From positions 1-64,000 of the forward strand of contig JAWUZD010000008.1 of the NCBI GenBank assembly GCA_034110465.1: a stretch of DNA of 64,000 bases. The letters are read 5' to 3'. Shown piece by piece: positions 1-8,030 of this stretch. Source of the stretch: Aurantibacter sp034110465. GTDB taxonomy: Bacteria > Bacteroidota > Bacteroidia > Flavobacteriales > Flavobacteriaceae. Every line of letters begins with the position of its first letter. Position 1 is the first letter of the stretch. The notes beneath the pieces are model-generated. The model was not told the origin of the DNA and searched no databases. It worked only from the letters and a program-made list of their open reading frames with translations. A program made the position numbers and the translations under genes.

Positions 1-1062
1 TTCTCTACACAAGATCAAGCTGCTGCTGCAATTGCTGCTGCAGGAACTGCTGTGTATGCTTGGAAAGATATGACAGAAGAAGAATTCGATTGGTGTATAG
101 AGCAAACTTTATTTTTTGGTGAAGATAAAAAACCATTAAATATGATTTTAGATGATGGTGGAGATTTAACCAACATGGTTTTAGATCGCTATCCAGAATT
201 AGCTGCAGGAATCAACGGATTATCAGAAGAAACTACGACTGGAGTTCACAGATTGTACGAAAGAGTAAAAAACGGAACGTTGCCAATGCCAGCAATTAAT
301 ATCAACGATTCTGTTACAAAATCGAAATTTGATAATAAATATGGTTGTAAAGAATCTGCAGTAGATGCAATTCGTAGAGCAACAGATGTTATGTTAGCTG
401 GAAAGCGTGTAACGGTTTGTGGTTATGGAGATGTTGGTAAAGGTACAGCGGCTTCTTTTAAAGGTGCAGGTTCCATTGTTACTGTAACAGAAGTAGATCC
501 AATTTGTGCTTTACAAGCTGCAATGGACGGTTTTGAAGTTAAGAAACTAGAAACAGTTGTTGCAAATTCTGATATTGTAATTACTACAACTGGAAATAAA
601 GATATTGTACGTGCTGAGCATTTTGAAGCAATGAAAGACAAGGTTATTGTGGCTAATATTGGTCATTTTGATAACGAAATTCAAGTTGGTTGGTTAAACG
701 AAAACCACGGACATACAAAAGATACTATTAAACCTCAAGTAGACAAATATACTATTAATGGTAAAGAGGTTATTTTACTAGCTGAAGGTAGATTAGTAAA
801 CTTAGGTTGTGCTACAGGTCATCCAAGTTTTGTAATGTCTAACTCTTTTACTAACCAAACGTTAGCACAAATAGAACTTTGGAAAAATAGTGCAGCTTAT
901 AAGAATGATGTATACATGTTGCCTAAGTATTTAGACGAGAAAGTAGCAAAATTACACTTAGCTAAAATAGGTGTAGAGCTTACAGAACTTAAGCCTTACC
1001 AAGCAGAATATATTGGTGTAACAGTAGAAGGTCCATATAAGCCAGAACATTACAGATACTAA
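1..1062 (+). CDS. ahcY: Adenosylhomocysteinase, 5'-truncated by window edge
   Basis: S-adenosylhomocysteine hydrolase reversibly splits SAH to adenosine and homocysteine with bound NAD, relieving product inhibition of cytosolic methyltransferases. The frame is open to the left edge, so the true start is outside; 353 residues are visible of an enzyme normally about 430-440 long, meaning roughly 80 N-terminal residues are missing. Seen directly: the NAD-binding GYGDVGKG (nt 421-444), GHFDNE (nt 661-678), a HPSFVMSNSFTNQ segment and a C-terminal KPEHYRY, close to the family's invariant KPDHYRY end. The GTG at nt 52 is internal and not the start. An intrinsic terminator follows directly, so this is the last gene of its transcript. 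Confidence 0.97.
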   Translation, partial: FSTQDQAAAAIAAAGTAVYAWKDMTEEEFDWCIEQTLFFGEDKKPLNMILDDGGDLTNMVLDRYPELAAGINGLSEETTTGVHRLYERVKNGTLPMPAININDSVTKSKFDNKYGCKESAVDAIRRATDVMLAGKRVTVCGYGDVGKGTAASFKGAGSIVTVTEVDPICALQAAMDGFEVKKLETVVANSDIVITTTGNKDIVRAEHFEAMKDKVIVANIGHFDNEIQVGWLNENHGHTKDTIKPQVDKYTINGKEVILLAEGRLVNLGCATGHPSFVMSNSFTNQTLAQIELWKNSAAYKNDVYMLPKYLDEKVAKLHLAKIGVELTELKPYQAEYIGVTVEGPYKPEHYRY

Positions 1063-1097
1063 TAAATTCCTGTGAAGGCTGGAATCTTTATAGATTA

Positions 1098-1131
1098 AAA
1101 AATCCTAAACCTTAGGTTTGGGATTTTTTTG
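1098..1131 (+). terminator. Intrinsic terminator of ahcY
   Basis: An 11-bp stem, AATCCTAAACC (1101-1111) with GGTTTGGGATT (1115-1125), has one G:T pair and a 3-nt loop and is followed by a T-run to 1130. It sits about 38 nt after the ahcY stop codon. Confidence 0.85.
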
Positions 1132-1164
1132 TTTTTTTAAAAAAAGAGGAGTTTTAATGTTTTG

Positions 1165-1920
1165 TTATTTAGCATCTCTATTTATTGCATTTTCCTTTTC
1201 CCATTTTTTTATAATAACAAACCATAAAACTACAGAAACACCTATAATTATTAGTTTTTCAGTTCCATCAATACCATTTTTTATTAATGCATTAAGCATC
1301 ATAATTTGTACAATTAGATGAAAACAAGCACTTGTTAATATTGATTTTGTAGATTCTGCCACTTGTCCAATCCCCCAACTTCCAAAAACCATCATTGCAA
1401 AAAAGAAAATATTGTCTTCAACACTTGCCTTAGTCAAAAAGGTTAAATGCCACAAGTACCATAGAAAACCGATTAAAAGATATTTTTTACAAGGTTTTAA
1501 TGTTCTTAATTCTTCGTGTAGATAACCTCTCCATCCATATTCTTCCATTATGCAGTAGATCAGAGTTCCTATTATAGCTATAAAACCATAAAGATGTGAA
1601 TCTAATTTGAAATCATTTTTCACCCCAATTAATGTTATAATTATAATTGGAATGATTGCCATTAGCATACTTTTGGATTTTGAGGTACCAAAAAGTGTTA
1701 TTTCTGTTTTATTCTTTTTTTTCAATAACCGAATAGCAATTAGAGATGCTATAATAACTCCACTACCTTCAAGAAGAATGACGATCAAGATGAAAATTAC
1801 AGTTGGTAATTTTTCCAATTCTGATTTAAGTTCGAAAACGTCAAACCTAAAAATATTTGATATTGTTATTGCTATTACTAAGAAGAGTATAACTCTTTTC
1901 CAACTGATGTCTTCTTCCAT
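1165..1920 (-). CDS. CPBP-family intramembrane metalloprotease
   Basis: Polytopic membrane protein of the CAAX-processing/bacteriocin-processing (CPBP, ABI) protease family. Seen directly in 251 residues: hydrophobic segments at about 8-25, 40-66, 85-100, 110-125, 148-165, 170-185 and 195-212. The family motifs are present: motif 1 EEYGWR (Glu126, Glu127, Arg131), motif 2 His158 in a WHLTF segment and motif 3 His201 in ACFHLIV. The Glu and His residues are the presumed metal/water-activating site within the bilayer. The family is known for proteolysis of membrane substrates; the substrate here cannot be told from context. It is a single gene, convergent with ahcY, with no obvious partner (no bacteriocin gene nearby). 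The start is an ATG at 1918-1920. Confidence 0.85.
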   Translation of the reverse strand: MEEDISWKRVILFLVIAITISNIFRFDVFELKSELEKLPTVIFILIVILLEGSGVIIASLIAIRLLKKKNKTEITLFGTSKSKSMLMAIIPIIIITLIGVKNDFKLDSHLYGFIAIIGTLIYCIMEEYGWRGYLHEELRTLKPCKKYLLIGFLWYLWHLTFLTKASVEDNIFFFAMMVFGSWGIGQVAESTKSILTSACFHLIVQIMMLNALIKNGIDGTEKLIIIGVSVVLWFVIIKKWEKENAINRDAK

Positions 1921-2058
1921 TCCTTAAATTAAATTTGATGATGATGTAAATGTATAAGAATAATTATTTTTTTAATATTTTCAGTTGCCGAAATGTCGTT
2001 TATCTATGATGAGTTGTTTTATACGAACCGCTTCTTTTTACCTTATCTATTGTAACCA

Positions 2059-2093
2059 AAAATCCCTTTCAAGTTAAACTTAAAAGGGATTTT
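2059..2093 (-). terminator. Intrinsic terminator after the RsuA-like gene
   Basis: Stem AATCCCTTT (2061-2069) pairs with AAAGGGATT (2083-2091). Read on the minus strand it is followed by a short T-run (2060-2056), so it ends the mevalonate/RsuA-like transcript. Confidence 0.75.
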
Positions 2094-2116
2094 GTTTTAT
2101 TAGAAACTGTATTAGA

Positions 2117-3010
2117 TTACATCATTTGTAGCGTATTTAACTCTAAAGCGCTTAAATGTTTCCAATGTCCGCGAGGTAAATCTTTTTTAGTTAAATGGCC
2201 AATTGTTACGCAATCTATACGTTCCATTTCGTAATTAAAATGATCAAAAATAGTATGTAAAATAGTGTTACCAGTATTTTTAATACGTAGACCTATTTCC
2301 TTTTTATTGTTATTATCTGTGTAGCTAATTTCTTCAACAGTAACCATTTTTCCGTCTACTCTAAAACCATCTTGGATTTGTTTAAAATCTTCGAATCTTA
2401 AGTTTTTATTTAATTCAATATGGAATAAACGTGGAATTCCTTTATTAGAGTTTGTAAACTTACTAGAAATATCTATATCGTTAGTAAACAAAAGCAAACC
2501 TGTTGTTCCTCTTCCTAATCTTCCAATAGGTTTAATTCTAGATGTTGTTGAATTTGCAACTAAATCCATTACGGTTCTACCTTTTCCTTCACTTACAGTA
2601 GTAGCAAATCCTTTAGGTTTGTTTAGTAAAACGTAAGCTTTTTTCTCTGGGTTAATTCTTGCACCATCATATTTAACTTCGTCTTCAAGTTTTACCTTAT
2701 AACCCATTTCGTTAATAATCTTACCATTTACGCTAACTAATCCCATTGCAATAAAAGAATCTGCTTCTCTTCTAGAGCAAACGCCCGAATTAGCAATGTA
2801 TTTGTTTAAACGTATAACATCAGGATTTGCAGGCTTAGGCATTTTTGTAACTATTTTCTTAGTATCAAATGCTTTATCCTTTGCTTTAGGTTTATCTGCT
2901 ATGTTTTCTGCAGATTTATTAAAACGTTTTTTTACAGGTTTTTTAGAAACAGGTTTACTAGGTCCACTAGATTTATTTGGATTTCTTTTATTGTTTCTGC
3001 GTTCTGACAT
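2117..3010 (-). CDS. RsuA/RluB-type pseudouridine synthase homologue lacking the catalytic Asp
   Basis: A 297-residue protein. A Lys/Arg/Ser-rich basic tail (1-60) precedes an S4 RNA-binding domain (about 65-115, starting IRLNKYIANSGVCSRREAD) and an RsuA-like synthase fold (about 125-290). In active members the sequence reads GRLDxxTxGLLL, with Asp as nucleophile. Here it reads GRLGRGTTGLLL, so the Asp is Gly166 (codon GGA) and a usual Asn two residues on is also Gly. The C-terminal NRQVRRMFE-type motif is eroded as well, reading NTILHTIFD. The frame is intact and the fold blocks (KPKG, LLFTND, LPRGHWKHLS) are kept. It looks like a catalytically dead but maintained RNA-binding paralogue. It is the last gene after the mevalonate/UbiA cluster; the 99-bp gap means it may or may not be co-transcribed. 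Confidence 0.8.
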   Translation of the reverse strand: MSERRNNKRNPNKSSGPSKPVSKKPVKKRFNKSAENIADKPKAKDKAFDTKKIVTKMPKPANPDVIRLNKYIANSGVCSRREADSFIAMGLVSVNGKIINEMGYKVKLEDEVKYDGARINPEKKAYVLLNKPKGFATTVSEGKGRTVMDLVANSTTSRIKPIGRLGRGTTGLLLFTNDIDISSKFTNSNKGIPRLFHIELNKNLRFEDFKQIQDGFRVDGKMVTVEEISYTDNNNKKEIGLRIKNTGNTILHTIFDHFNYEMERIDCVTIGHLTKKDLPRGHWKHLSALELNTLQMM

Positions 3011-3109
3011 GGTATTTTTATTATTTAAATGCTAAGCATTTTACATTATATGCTGCAAAGATAATCTTTAATTGTAATAGACCATTTTTTGGACTCATTT
3101 TTATACTAA

Positions 3110-4015
3110 TTAAAGTAGCTTATTTAAAACCAAGTCAATATCTATTAGAACAATACAAAAAACGCCAGCAGCTATAATAATTTTAAGAATATTATGAAGC
3201 CAATTGTAGTGTTGTTTACTGTTGAATTTCCAGAGTAAAAGAACGAAAAAAACAAGTAAAATTACGCATATGTAAAAATACCAAGACATTAACCCAACAG
3301 ACTTTGTAATTAGCAAAAAGTAGATAGGAAAAAGAGTTAGGATAATTAAAAGAGTGATTAAAAATTTTGTTTTTTTAATGCCATATACATTAGGAACGGT
3401 TTTGTAGTTCTGAGTTAAATCACCTTTTAAGTTTTCTAAATCTTTAGTCAATTCTCGAACAAGGATAATTAGAAATAGAAATATAGCGTGTAAAAATACA
3501 ATGGAATTGAAGCTTGAATAGTGTAAGGCAACAATAAAAAATGGTGTAATTGTTAATAGAGTAGATGTAATGTTACCTATAAAAGTAAGGCGTTTCAATT
3601 TGTGTGAATAAAACCATATACCAAAAATGTATGCTGAAAAAAAAACAACAGCTTTAAAAGACACATAACTTGCTAAAATTAGAGCTAAAAAATTGAGAAC
3701 AAAATAAAAAGATAATTTAGTGTTTTGACTTATCAATTTGTCTAACATACTTTTATTTGGTCTATTAATTAAATCTTTTTCCGAATCGTAAAAATTATTA
3801 ATAATATAACCAGCTGCAATAGTAGCTGAAGATGCTAACACTAGCATTAATAAATTTAAATCTAAAACAACCTCTCTGGTAGCTAATTGAGGTGCAAAAA
3901 TGTATATAGAAGCTAGATATTGTGCTATAATTACAATAAGGACATTGTAGCCTCTAACTACAGAAAACATACTAAAAAATTTTAATAATAGATGTTTCTG
4001 ATTACGCTTTAGCAT
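3110..4015 (-). CDS. UbiA-family prenyltransferase (putative geranylgeranylglycerol-phosphate type)
   Basis: Integral membrane aromatic/lipid prenyltransferase, 301 residues with about 8-9 hydrophobic segments. Seen directly: the first Asp-rich motif NNFYDSEKD (73-81, consensus NDxxDxxxD) and the second, RELTKDLENLKGD (Asp192, Asp199), which bind Mg-diphosphate of the prenyl donor. Three genes in this cluster make or use isoprenoids, and the usual annotation of this flavobacterial family is geranylgeranylglycerol-phosphate geranylgeranyltransferase; the acceptor cannot be read from the sequence. It lies 48 nt downstream of the GHMP kinase on the same strand, so it probably belongs to the mvaD operon. 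Alternatives are a heme O, menaquinone or chlorophyll-type synthase, but quinone-specific neighbours are absent. Confidence 0.8.
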   Translation of the reverse strand: MLKRNQKHLLLKFFSMFSVVRGYNVLIVIIAQYLASIYIFAPQLATREVVLDLNLLMLVLASSATIAAGYIINNFYDSEKDLINRPNKSMLDKLISQNTKLSFYFVLNFLALILASYVSFKAVVFFSAYIFGIWFYSHKLKRLTFIGNITSTLLTITPFFIVALHYSSFNSIVFLHAIFLFLIILVRELTKDLENLKGDLTQNYKTVPNVYGIKKTKFLITLLIILTLFPIYFLLITKSVGLMSWYFYICVILLVFFVLLLWKFNSKQHYNWLHNILKIIIAAGVFCIVLIDIDLVLNKLL

Positions 4016-4063
4016 AGTAAGAATAAAAGTAAAATGTATTAATTTTTAAATGTACCGGGGTTT

Positions 4064-4993
4064 TTAGAAGTTATAAACGACTTCTAATTTATAATCTTTT
4101 AAAGATTGTTGAGCTTTATCCATATCTTCTGTAAATCCTAAAATATAACCGCCGCCGCCAGACCCACATAATTTCAAGTAGTAATCGTTAGTTTCTAAAC
4201 CTTTTTTCCACAACTCATGAAATTGCTGAGGTATCATTGGTTTAAAATGATTTAAAACTACTTTACTTAATTGTTTTGTATTGCTAAATAACGATTTAAT
4301 ATCACCTTTTAAGAAATCTTCAACACATGCATCTGTGTGCTTAGTAAATTGATCTTTAAGCATATTACGAAAACCCGAAGTCTTCATATTTTCCATAAAA
4401 ATATGCACCATCGGAGCAGTTTCTCCAATTATACCACTATCTAATAAAAAAACAGCGCCTTTTCCAGTAGCACTTTGTGCTGGAATTCCTGTAGCTTCAA
4501 TATTGTCTTTAGAATTTATTAAAATAGGTAAGCTTAAATAACTGTTTAAAGGATCTAGTCCAGATGATTTTCCGTGGAAAAAAGATTCCATTTCAGAAAA
4601 AACAGCTTTTAATTTCAACAACTTTTCTCTTGTTAAGTTTTCTAAAACAGTAATCTTATTATTAGCATATTGATCGTACAAAGCGGCAACTAAAGCACCA
4701 GAACTACCAACGCCATAACCTTGAGGTATAGACGAATCAAAATACATTCCTTTAGAAATATCTTCTTGTAAATTATCTATATTAAAAGAAACAATCTTAG
4801 AGTCAATTTTCGCTAAATAATCTGCATATACTTTTAAGTTTTTGTTAGACTTTATAGAAATTTCACTAGAATTACCATCATTTTTAAGCGCACCATTATA
4901 AAAGTTATATGGTATAGAAAGACCTTTAGAATCTTTAATAATTCCATACTCTCCAAATAATAATATTTTCGAATAAAAAAGTGGTCCTTTCAT
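4064..4993 (-). CDS. GHMP kinase, probable mevalonate kinase
   Basis: Cytosolic GHMP-superfamily kinase of 309 residues. The ATP-binding motif PQGYGVGSSGALVAA is at about 90-104, the SSGLDPLNS segment corresponds to the substrate/catalytic Asp region, and the C-terminal GSGGGGY motif is at about 276-282. It sits 25 nt after diphosphomevalonate decarboxylase. This argues for the mevalonate pathway (ATP-dependent phosphorylation of mevalonate, or possibly of phosphomevalonate). The N-terminal KILLFGEYGI block is typical of mevalonate/phosphomevalonate kinases. Only two of the three ATP-using pathway steps are encoded here; the third kinase, HMG-CoA synthase and reductase must lie elsewhere. Which of the two kinase steps this enzyme performs is not decided by the sequence. 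Confidence 0.85.
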   Translation of the reverse strand: MKGPLFYSKILLFGEYGIIKDSKGLSIPYNFYNGALKNDGNSSEISIKSNKNLKVYADYLAKIDSKIVSFNIDNLQEDISKGMYFDSSIPQGYGVGSSGALVAALYDQYANNKITVLENLTREKLLKLKAVFSEMESFFHGKSSGLDPLNSYLSLPILINSKDNIEATGIPAQSATGKGAVFLLDSGIIGETAPMVHIFMENMKTSGFRNMLKDQFTKHTDACVEDFLKGDIKSLFSNTKQLSKVVLNHFKPMIPQQFHELWKKGLETNDYYLKLCGSGGGGYILGFTEDMDKAQQSLKDYKLEVVYNF

Positions 4994-5018
4994 AATCTAG
5001 TTTTAAATTAATTTAGGC

Positions 5019-6098
5019 TTATAATTCTTCTAAGCCTTTACCAATAGTGTCGCAAATATAGTGACCATTTTGGCAATACGCAACTAACTCATTTTTAATA
5101 AACTGTAAAACAAAATCCTTCTCTGATTCAGGATATAAAACGTGTACATTTGCGCCTGCATCTAAGGTAAAACAAACTTTTGAATTTGTTGTATTTCTAA
5201 ATGCCCAAATTTTGTTAATTATTTCTAAAGTATTAGGTTTCATTAGTATGAAATATGGCATACTTGACATCATCATGGCGTGCAGTGTAAGTGCTTCGCT
5301 TTCAACTAAAGCAATAAATTCATCTAAATTACCATTCTGAAGAATAGTTGTGATTTTTTCTAAATTCTGATTTGCCTGAACAAAACGTTGTTGTGCAAAC
5401 GGATGATTATGCATTAAATTATGTCCAACAGTACTACTAACTTGTTTTTCCCCTTTATCAACTAAAAGAATAGTGTCTTGGTAATTTTTAAAGTTGGCGT
5501 GAGAATTAAATGGAAATTTCACACCAAATAAATTAGTACTTTCTGGAATAGAATGATGTTCTCCCCAAACTACTAAATCGCCTTCTAGACTTCTGCAAGC
5601 ACTACCAGAACCTAAACGTGCTAGAAAAGATGTTTTTTGTAACACAAACTGCGGAGTCATTTCTGGATTTAACTCTTTATCTATTGCCATTAAACAAGCA
5701 GACAAAGCACTCATTCCTGAAGCTGAAGATGCAATACCAGAACTATGAGGAAATGTGTTTTTTGTTTCTATTTTAAAATGAAAATCTTTTAAGAATGAAA
5801 GATATGAGGTGATTCTGTTAAAAAAAACTTCAATTTTAGGCTTAAAATCGTCTTGCTTTTCGCCATCTAAAAATACATCAAAACTAAAATTTGAATTGTC
5901 CTCTTTTTTAGTATAAGTTAGACTGGTAATTGTTTTACAGTGATTTAAAGTGAAGCTAATTGAAGTGTTTTCTGGAATTTGCTCCTTTCTTTTACCCCAA
6001 TACTTTACTAAAGCAATGTTACTTGGTGAAGACCAAATTGTTACACTATTTTTAATTGATTTTTGTTTGGTATTAGCTAAAAACTGTGTGTCGTTCAT
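5019..6098 (-). CDS. mvaD: Diphosphomevalonate decarboxylase
   Basis: ATP-dependent decarboxylation of mevalonate 5-diphosphate to isopentenyl diphosphate. The 359 residues carry the family hallmarks: SNIALVKYWGKR (26-37, with the substrate Lys32), the GHMP ATP loop PHSSGIASSASG (117-128), GSGSACRS (163-170, substrate-binding Arg169) and TLDAGANVHV (311-320) with catalytic Asp313. Retention of Lys, Arg and Asp supports a true decarboxylase rather than a mevalonate-3-kinase homologue. It is the first gene of the minus-strand cluster. A perfect TATCTTTG promoter element (minus strand, 6120-6127) lies just upstream, and a dyad shared with the divergent tetR-type gene suggests regulation by that repressor. 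Confidence 0.93.
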   Translation of the reverse strand: MNDTQFLANTKQKSIKNSVTIWSSPSNIALVKYWGKRKEQIPENTSISFTLNHCKTITSLTYTKKEDNSNFSFDVFLDGEKQDDFKPKIEVFFNRITSYLSFLKDFHFKIETKNTFPHSSGIASSASGMSALSACLMAIDKELNPEMTPQFVLQKTSFLARLGSGSACRSLEGDLVVWGEHHSIPESTNLFGVKFPFNSHANFKNYQDTILLVDKGEKQVSSTVGHNLMHNHPFAQQRFVQANQNLEKITTILQNGNLDEFIALVESEALTLHAMMMSSMPYFILMKPNTLEIINKIWAFRNTTNSKVCFTLDAGANVHVLYPESEKDFVLQFIKNELVAYCQNGHYICDTIGKGLEEL

Positions 6099-6119
6099 TT
6101 TTTTTTGTCATTCTTAAGA

Positions 6120-6127
6120 CAAAGATA
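6120..6127 (-). promoter_or_regulatory. Probable -7 element of mvaD
   Basis: On the minus strand this reads TATCTTTG, a full match to the Bacteroidota -7 consensus TAnnTTTG, 21 nt before the mvaD ATG. No well-spaced TTTG -33 element is visible. Confidence 0.55.
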
Positions 6128-6134
6128 ATGCTAT

Positions 6135-6167
6135 TTTGAATATTATTTAATGAAATAAATATTCAAA
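6135..6167. promoter_or_regulatory. Candidate operator for the TetR-type regulator
   Basis: Perfect 10-bp inverted repeat TTTGAATATT (6135-6144) and AATATTCAAA (6158-6167) separated by 13 bp. It lies in the divergent promoter region between mvaD and the TetR-type gene, 7 bp upstream of the mvaD -7 element and over the expected -33 region of the tetR-side promoter. A long dyad at a divergent TetR promoter is the usual layout of an autoregulated operator; binding itself is inferred. Confidence 0.6.
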
Positions 6168-6184
6168 TTTATAGAAGAAAACTT

Positions 6185-6192
6185 TACATTTG
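6185..6192 (+). promoter_or_regulatory. Probable -7 element of the TetR-type gene
   Basis: TACATTTG matches TAnnTTTG and lies 43 nt before the ATG. It is embedded in a short palindrome TTTACA-TT-TGTAAA (6183-6196) that could be a second operator half. Confidence 0.5.
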
Positions 6193-6235
6193 TAAATCAA
6201 CTATTACAAAATAACCATTACGATTTCCTCTTAAA

Positions 6236-6802
6236 ATGGATAAAAAACAACGTATTTTATTAACGATGCTAGAATTGTCTGCTAAAAACGGACTAAACGC
6301 AACGCCTATATCTAAAGTAGCTAAAGAGGCTAATGTTGCTGTTGGTACTATATATCATTATTATGATACCAAGGAAGACATTGTTAAAGAGCTTTACACT
6401 ATGATTGTACAAGATTTAGCTCGAATGTTAGTGCTAAATAGAGATCAAAATAAACCTTTTAAAGAGCAATACAGACAATTGTGGATTAACTTTTATAATT
6501 ATTTTATATCAAATCCATCGGCATTTTACTTTATGGATATTGTTGCTATCCCTCCTATTATTGATAGTGAAGAAGTTGACAAAAACGTCATTCATTACAA
6601 AGGAATGAAAGAATTTATGATGCAAGGGATAGAAAATAAACACCTTAAAAATGTAGATCTAAAACTTTTAATGCAAATGGCTTTTGGAAACTTAATTACT
6701 ATTTCTAGAATTAGGTTACGAGAAGAGTTAGAAATGGACGATAAACAGATTGAAGACGCCATTGAAATGTCTTGGGATTGTATTCGTTTAATAGAAGGCT
6801 AA
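6236..6802 (+). CDS. TetR/AcrR-family transcriptional regulator
   Basis: A 188-residue DNA-binding repressor. The N-terminal helix-turn-helix at about 24-43 (TPISKVAKEANVAVGTIYHY) has the classic VGTIYHYYxxKEDI TetR signature; residues 60-188 form the helical ligand/dimer domain. It is divergent from mvaD with a perfect 10-bp dyad between them, so autoregulation and control of the mevalonate/UbiA cluster are plausible (inferred). No efflux pump, the most common TetR target, adjoins it. Its stop codon is 2 nt from the stop of the convergent flavoprotein gene. Confidence 0.92.
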   Translation: MDKKQRILLTMLELSAKNGLNATPISKVAKEANVAVGTIYHYYDTKEDIVKELYTMIVQDLARMLVLNRDQNKPFKEQYRQLWINFYNYFISNPSAFYFMDIVAIPPIIDSEEVDKNVIHYKGMKEFMMQGIENKHLKNVDLKLLMQMAFGNLITISRIRLREELEMDDKQIEDAIEMSWDCIRLIEG

Positions 6803-6804
6803 AT

Positions 6805-8019
6805 TTAGTCTAAACCTATATTTTGGGCTACAATATATCCGCTAGTCCAAGCATTTTGGAAATTAAATCCACCAGTAACAGCATCAATATTTAGTACTTC
6901 GCCAGCGAAATATAAATGTTGATGCTGTTTGCTTTTATAGGTTTTAAAGTCAATCTCCTTTAAGTTAATTCCTCCAGCTGTAACAAACTCATCCTTAAAA
7001 GTACTTTTTCCATCTATTTTAAATTGTGCAGCACAAAGCTGTTTTGCTAAAGCTTCTAATTGTTGCTTGTTTAAATCTGCCCACTTAGTATCTTCTTTTA
7101 TATTAGCATCTATTACTAATTTATACCATAAGCGTTTTGGCAATTCAAATTGAGCAAATTTGTAGACTGTTTTTTTGGCTTCTTCTAACTTATTGGTTTT
7201 TAAATTATCTAAAACTGTTTCTAATTCTAAGTTTAAAAAGTTAATTTCTATTGTAAATTTGTAATCTAATTTTGCTAATTCTATAGCCCCAAAAGCCGAT
7301 AATTTTAAAATTGAAGGCGCGCTAAAACCCCAATGTGTAATTAATACTGGTCCATCGGATTCTAAGTTCGTATTTAAAACTTTTACGCTAACATTTTGTG
7401 CTACCACACCAGGAATATCTGAAATACGATTATCATTACAATTAAATGTAAATAATGAAGGTACAGGATTAGTTATAGTATGATTTAATCTTTTTAGAAT
7501 TTCCCACATTTTAGGACTGCTACCTGTGGCTACTAATAGTTTGTCTGAAGTAAATAAATGTGATCCTGTTGTTATTTCCCATTTATTAGTGTTGTAAGTA
7601 ACATCTTTAACACCTTGATTGGTTAATATATCTATTTGATGCTTTTTAGTTTCGTTTAAAAAACAGTCTATTATAGTTTTCGAGTTGTTAGAAACAGGGA
7701 AAATTCTTCCATCATCTTCAATTTTTAATTCAACACCACGTTTTTCAAACCATTCCATTGTATCACCAGTCATAAATGTATGGAAAGGTCCTAATAACTC
7801 TTTTTCGCCTCTAGGGTAATTATATGTAAGTTCTTTAGGTGTAAATTCTGCATGTGTTACATTACATCTTCCGCCACCCGAAATTTTTACTTTACCTAAA
7901 ACATCTTTTCCACGTTCAAGTATTACAATTTTAAGGTCTGGAAATTTTTCAGCAGTATTTATAGCAGCAAAAAATCCTGCTGCGCCACCACCAATAATTA
8001 TAATGTCGTAATGTTTCAT
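6805..8019 (-). CDS. BaiN/HI0933-type NAD(P)/FAD-dependent oxidoreductase
   Basis: Flavoprotein of the HI0933/YhiN/BaiN family, 404 residues. Seen directly: an N-terminal Rossmann FAD loop IIGGGAAGFFAA (about 8-19), the family hallmark KISGGGRCNVTH (about 44-55), a central insert domain, and the C-terminal FAD-contacting AGEVLNIDAVTGGFNFQNAW segment. These are widespread soluble flavin oxidoreductases with poorly known substrates; some act on steroid or enone double bonds, others remain uncharacterised. The gene is followed 11 nt away by the GDPD gene's start region on the same strand (flavoprotein downstream), so both may share a transcript. The substrate is not inferable from its neighbours. 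Confidence 0.9.
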   Translation of the reverse strand: MKHYDIIIIGGGAAGFFAAINTAEKFPDLKIVILERGKDVLGKVKISGGGRCNVTHAEFTPKELTYNYPRGEKELLGPFHTFMTGDTMEWFEKRGVELKIEDDGRIFPVSNNSKTIIDCFLNETKKHQIDILTNQGVKDVTYNTNKWEITTGSHLFTSDKLLVATGSSPKMWEILKRLNHTITNPVPSLFTFNCNDNRISDIPGVVAQNVSVKVLNTNLESDGPVLITHWGFSAPSILKLSAFGAIELAKLDYKFTIEINFLNLELETVLDNLKTNKLEEAKKTVYKFAQFELPKRLWYKLVIDANIKEDTKWADLNKQQLEALAKQLCAAQFKIDGKSTFKDEFVTAGGINLKEIDFKTYKSKQHQHLYFAGEVLNIDAVTGGFNFQNAWTSGYIVAQNIGLD

Positions 8020-8030
8020 TTAAAATTGTT

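Noticed and set aside
423..641. Open frame on the minus strand inside ahcY
   Set aside because: Shadow of the strongly conserved ahcY frame; no RBS or homology-like features.
1118..1321. Hydrophobic plus-strand frame after ahcY
   Set aside because: It starts inside the ahcY terminator and overlaps the CPBP protease, whose motifs are clear.
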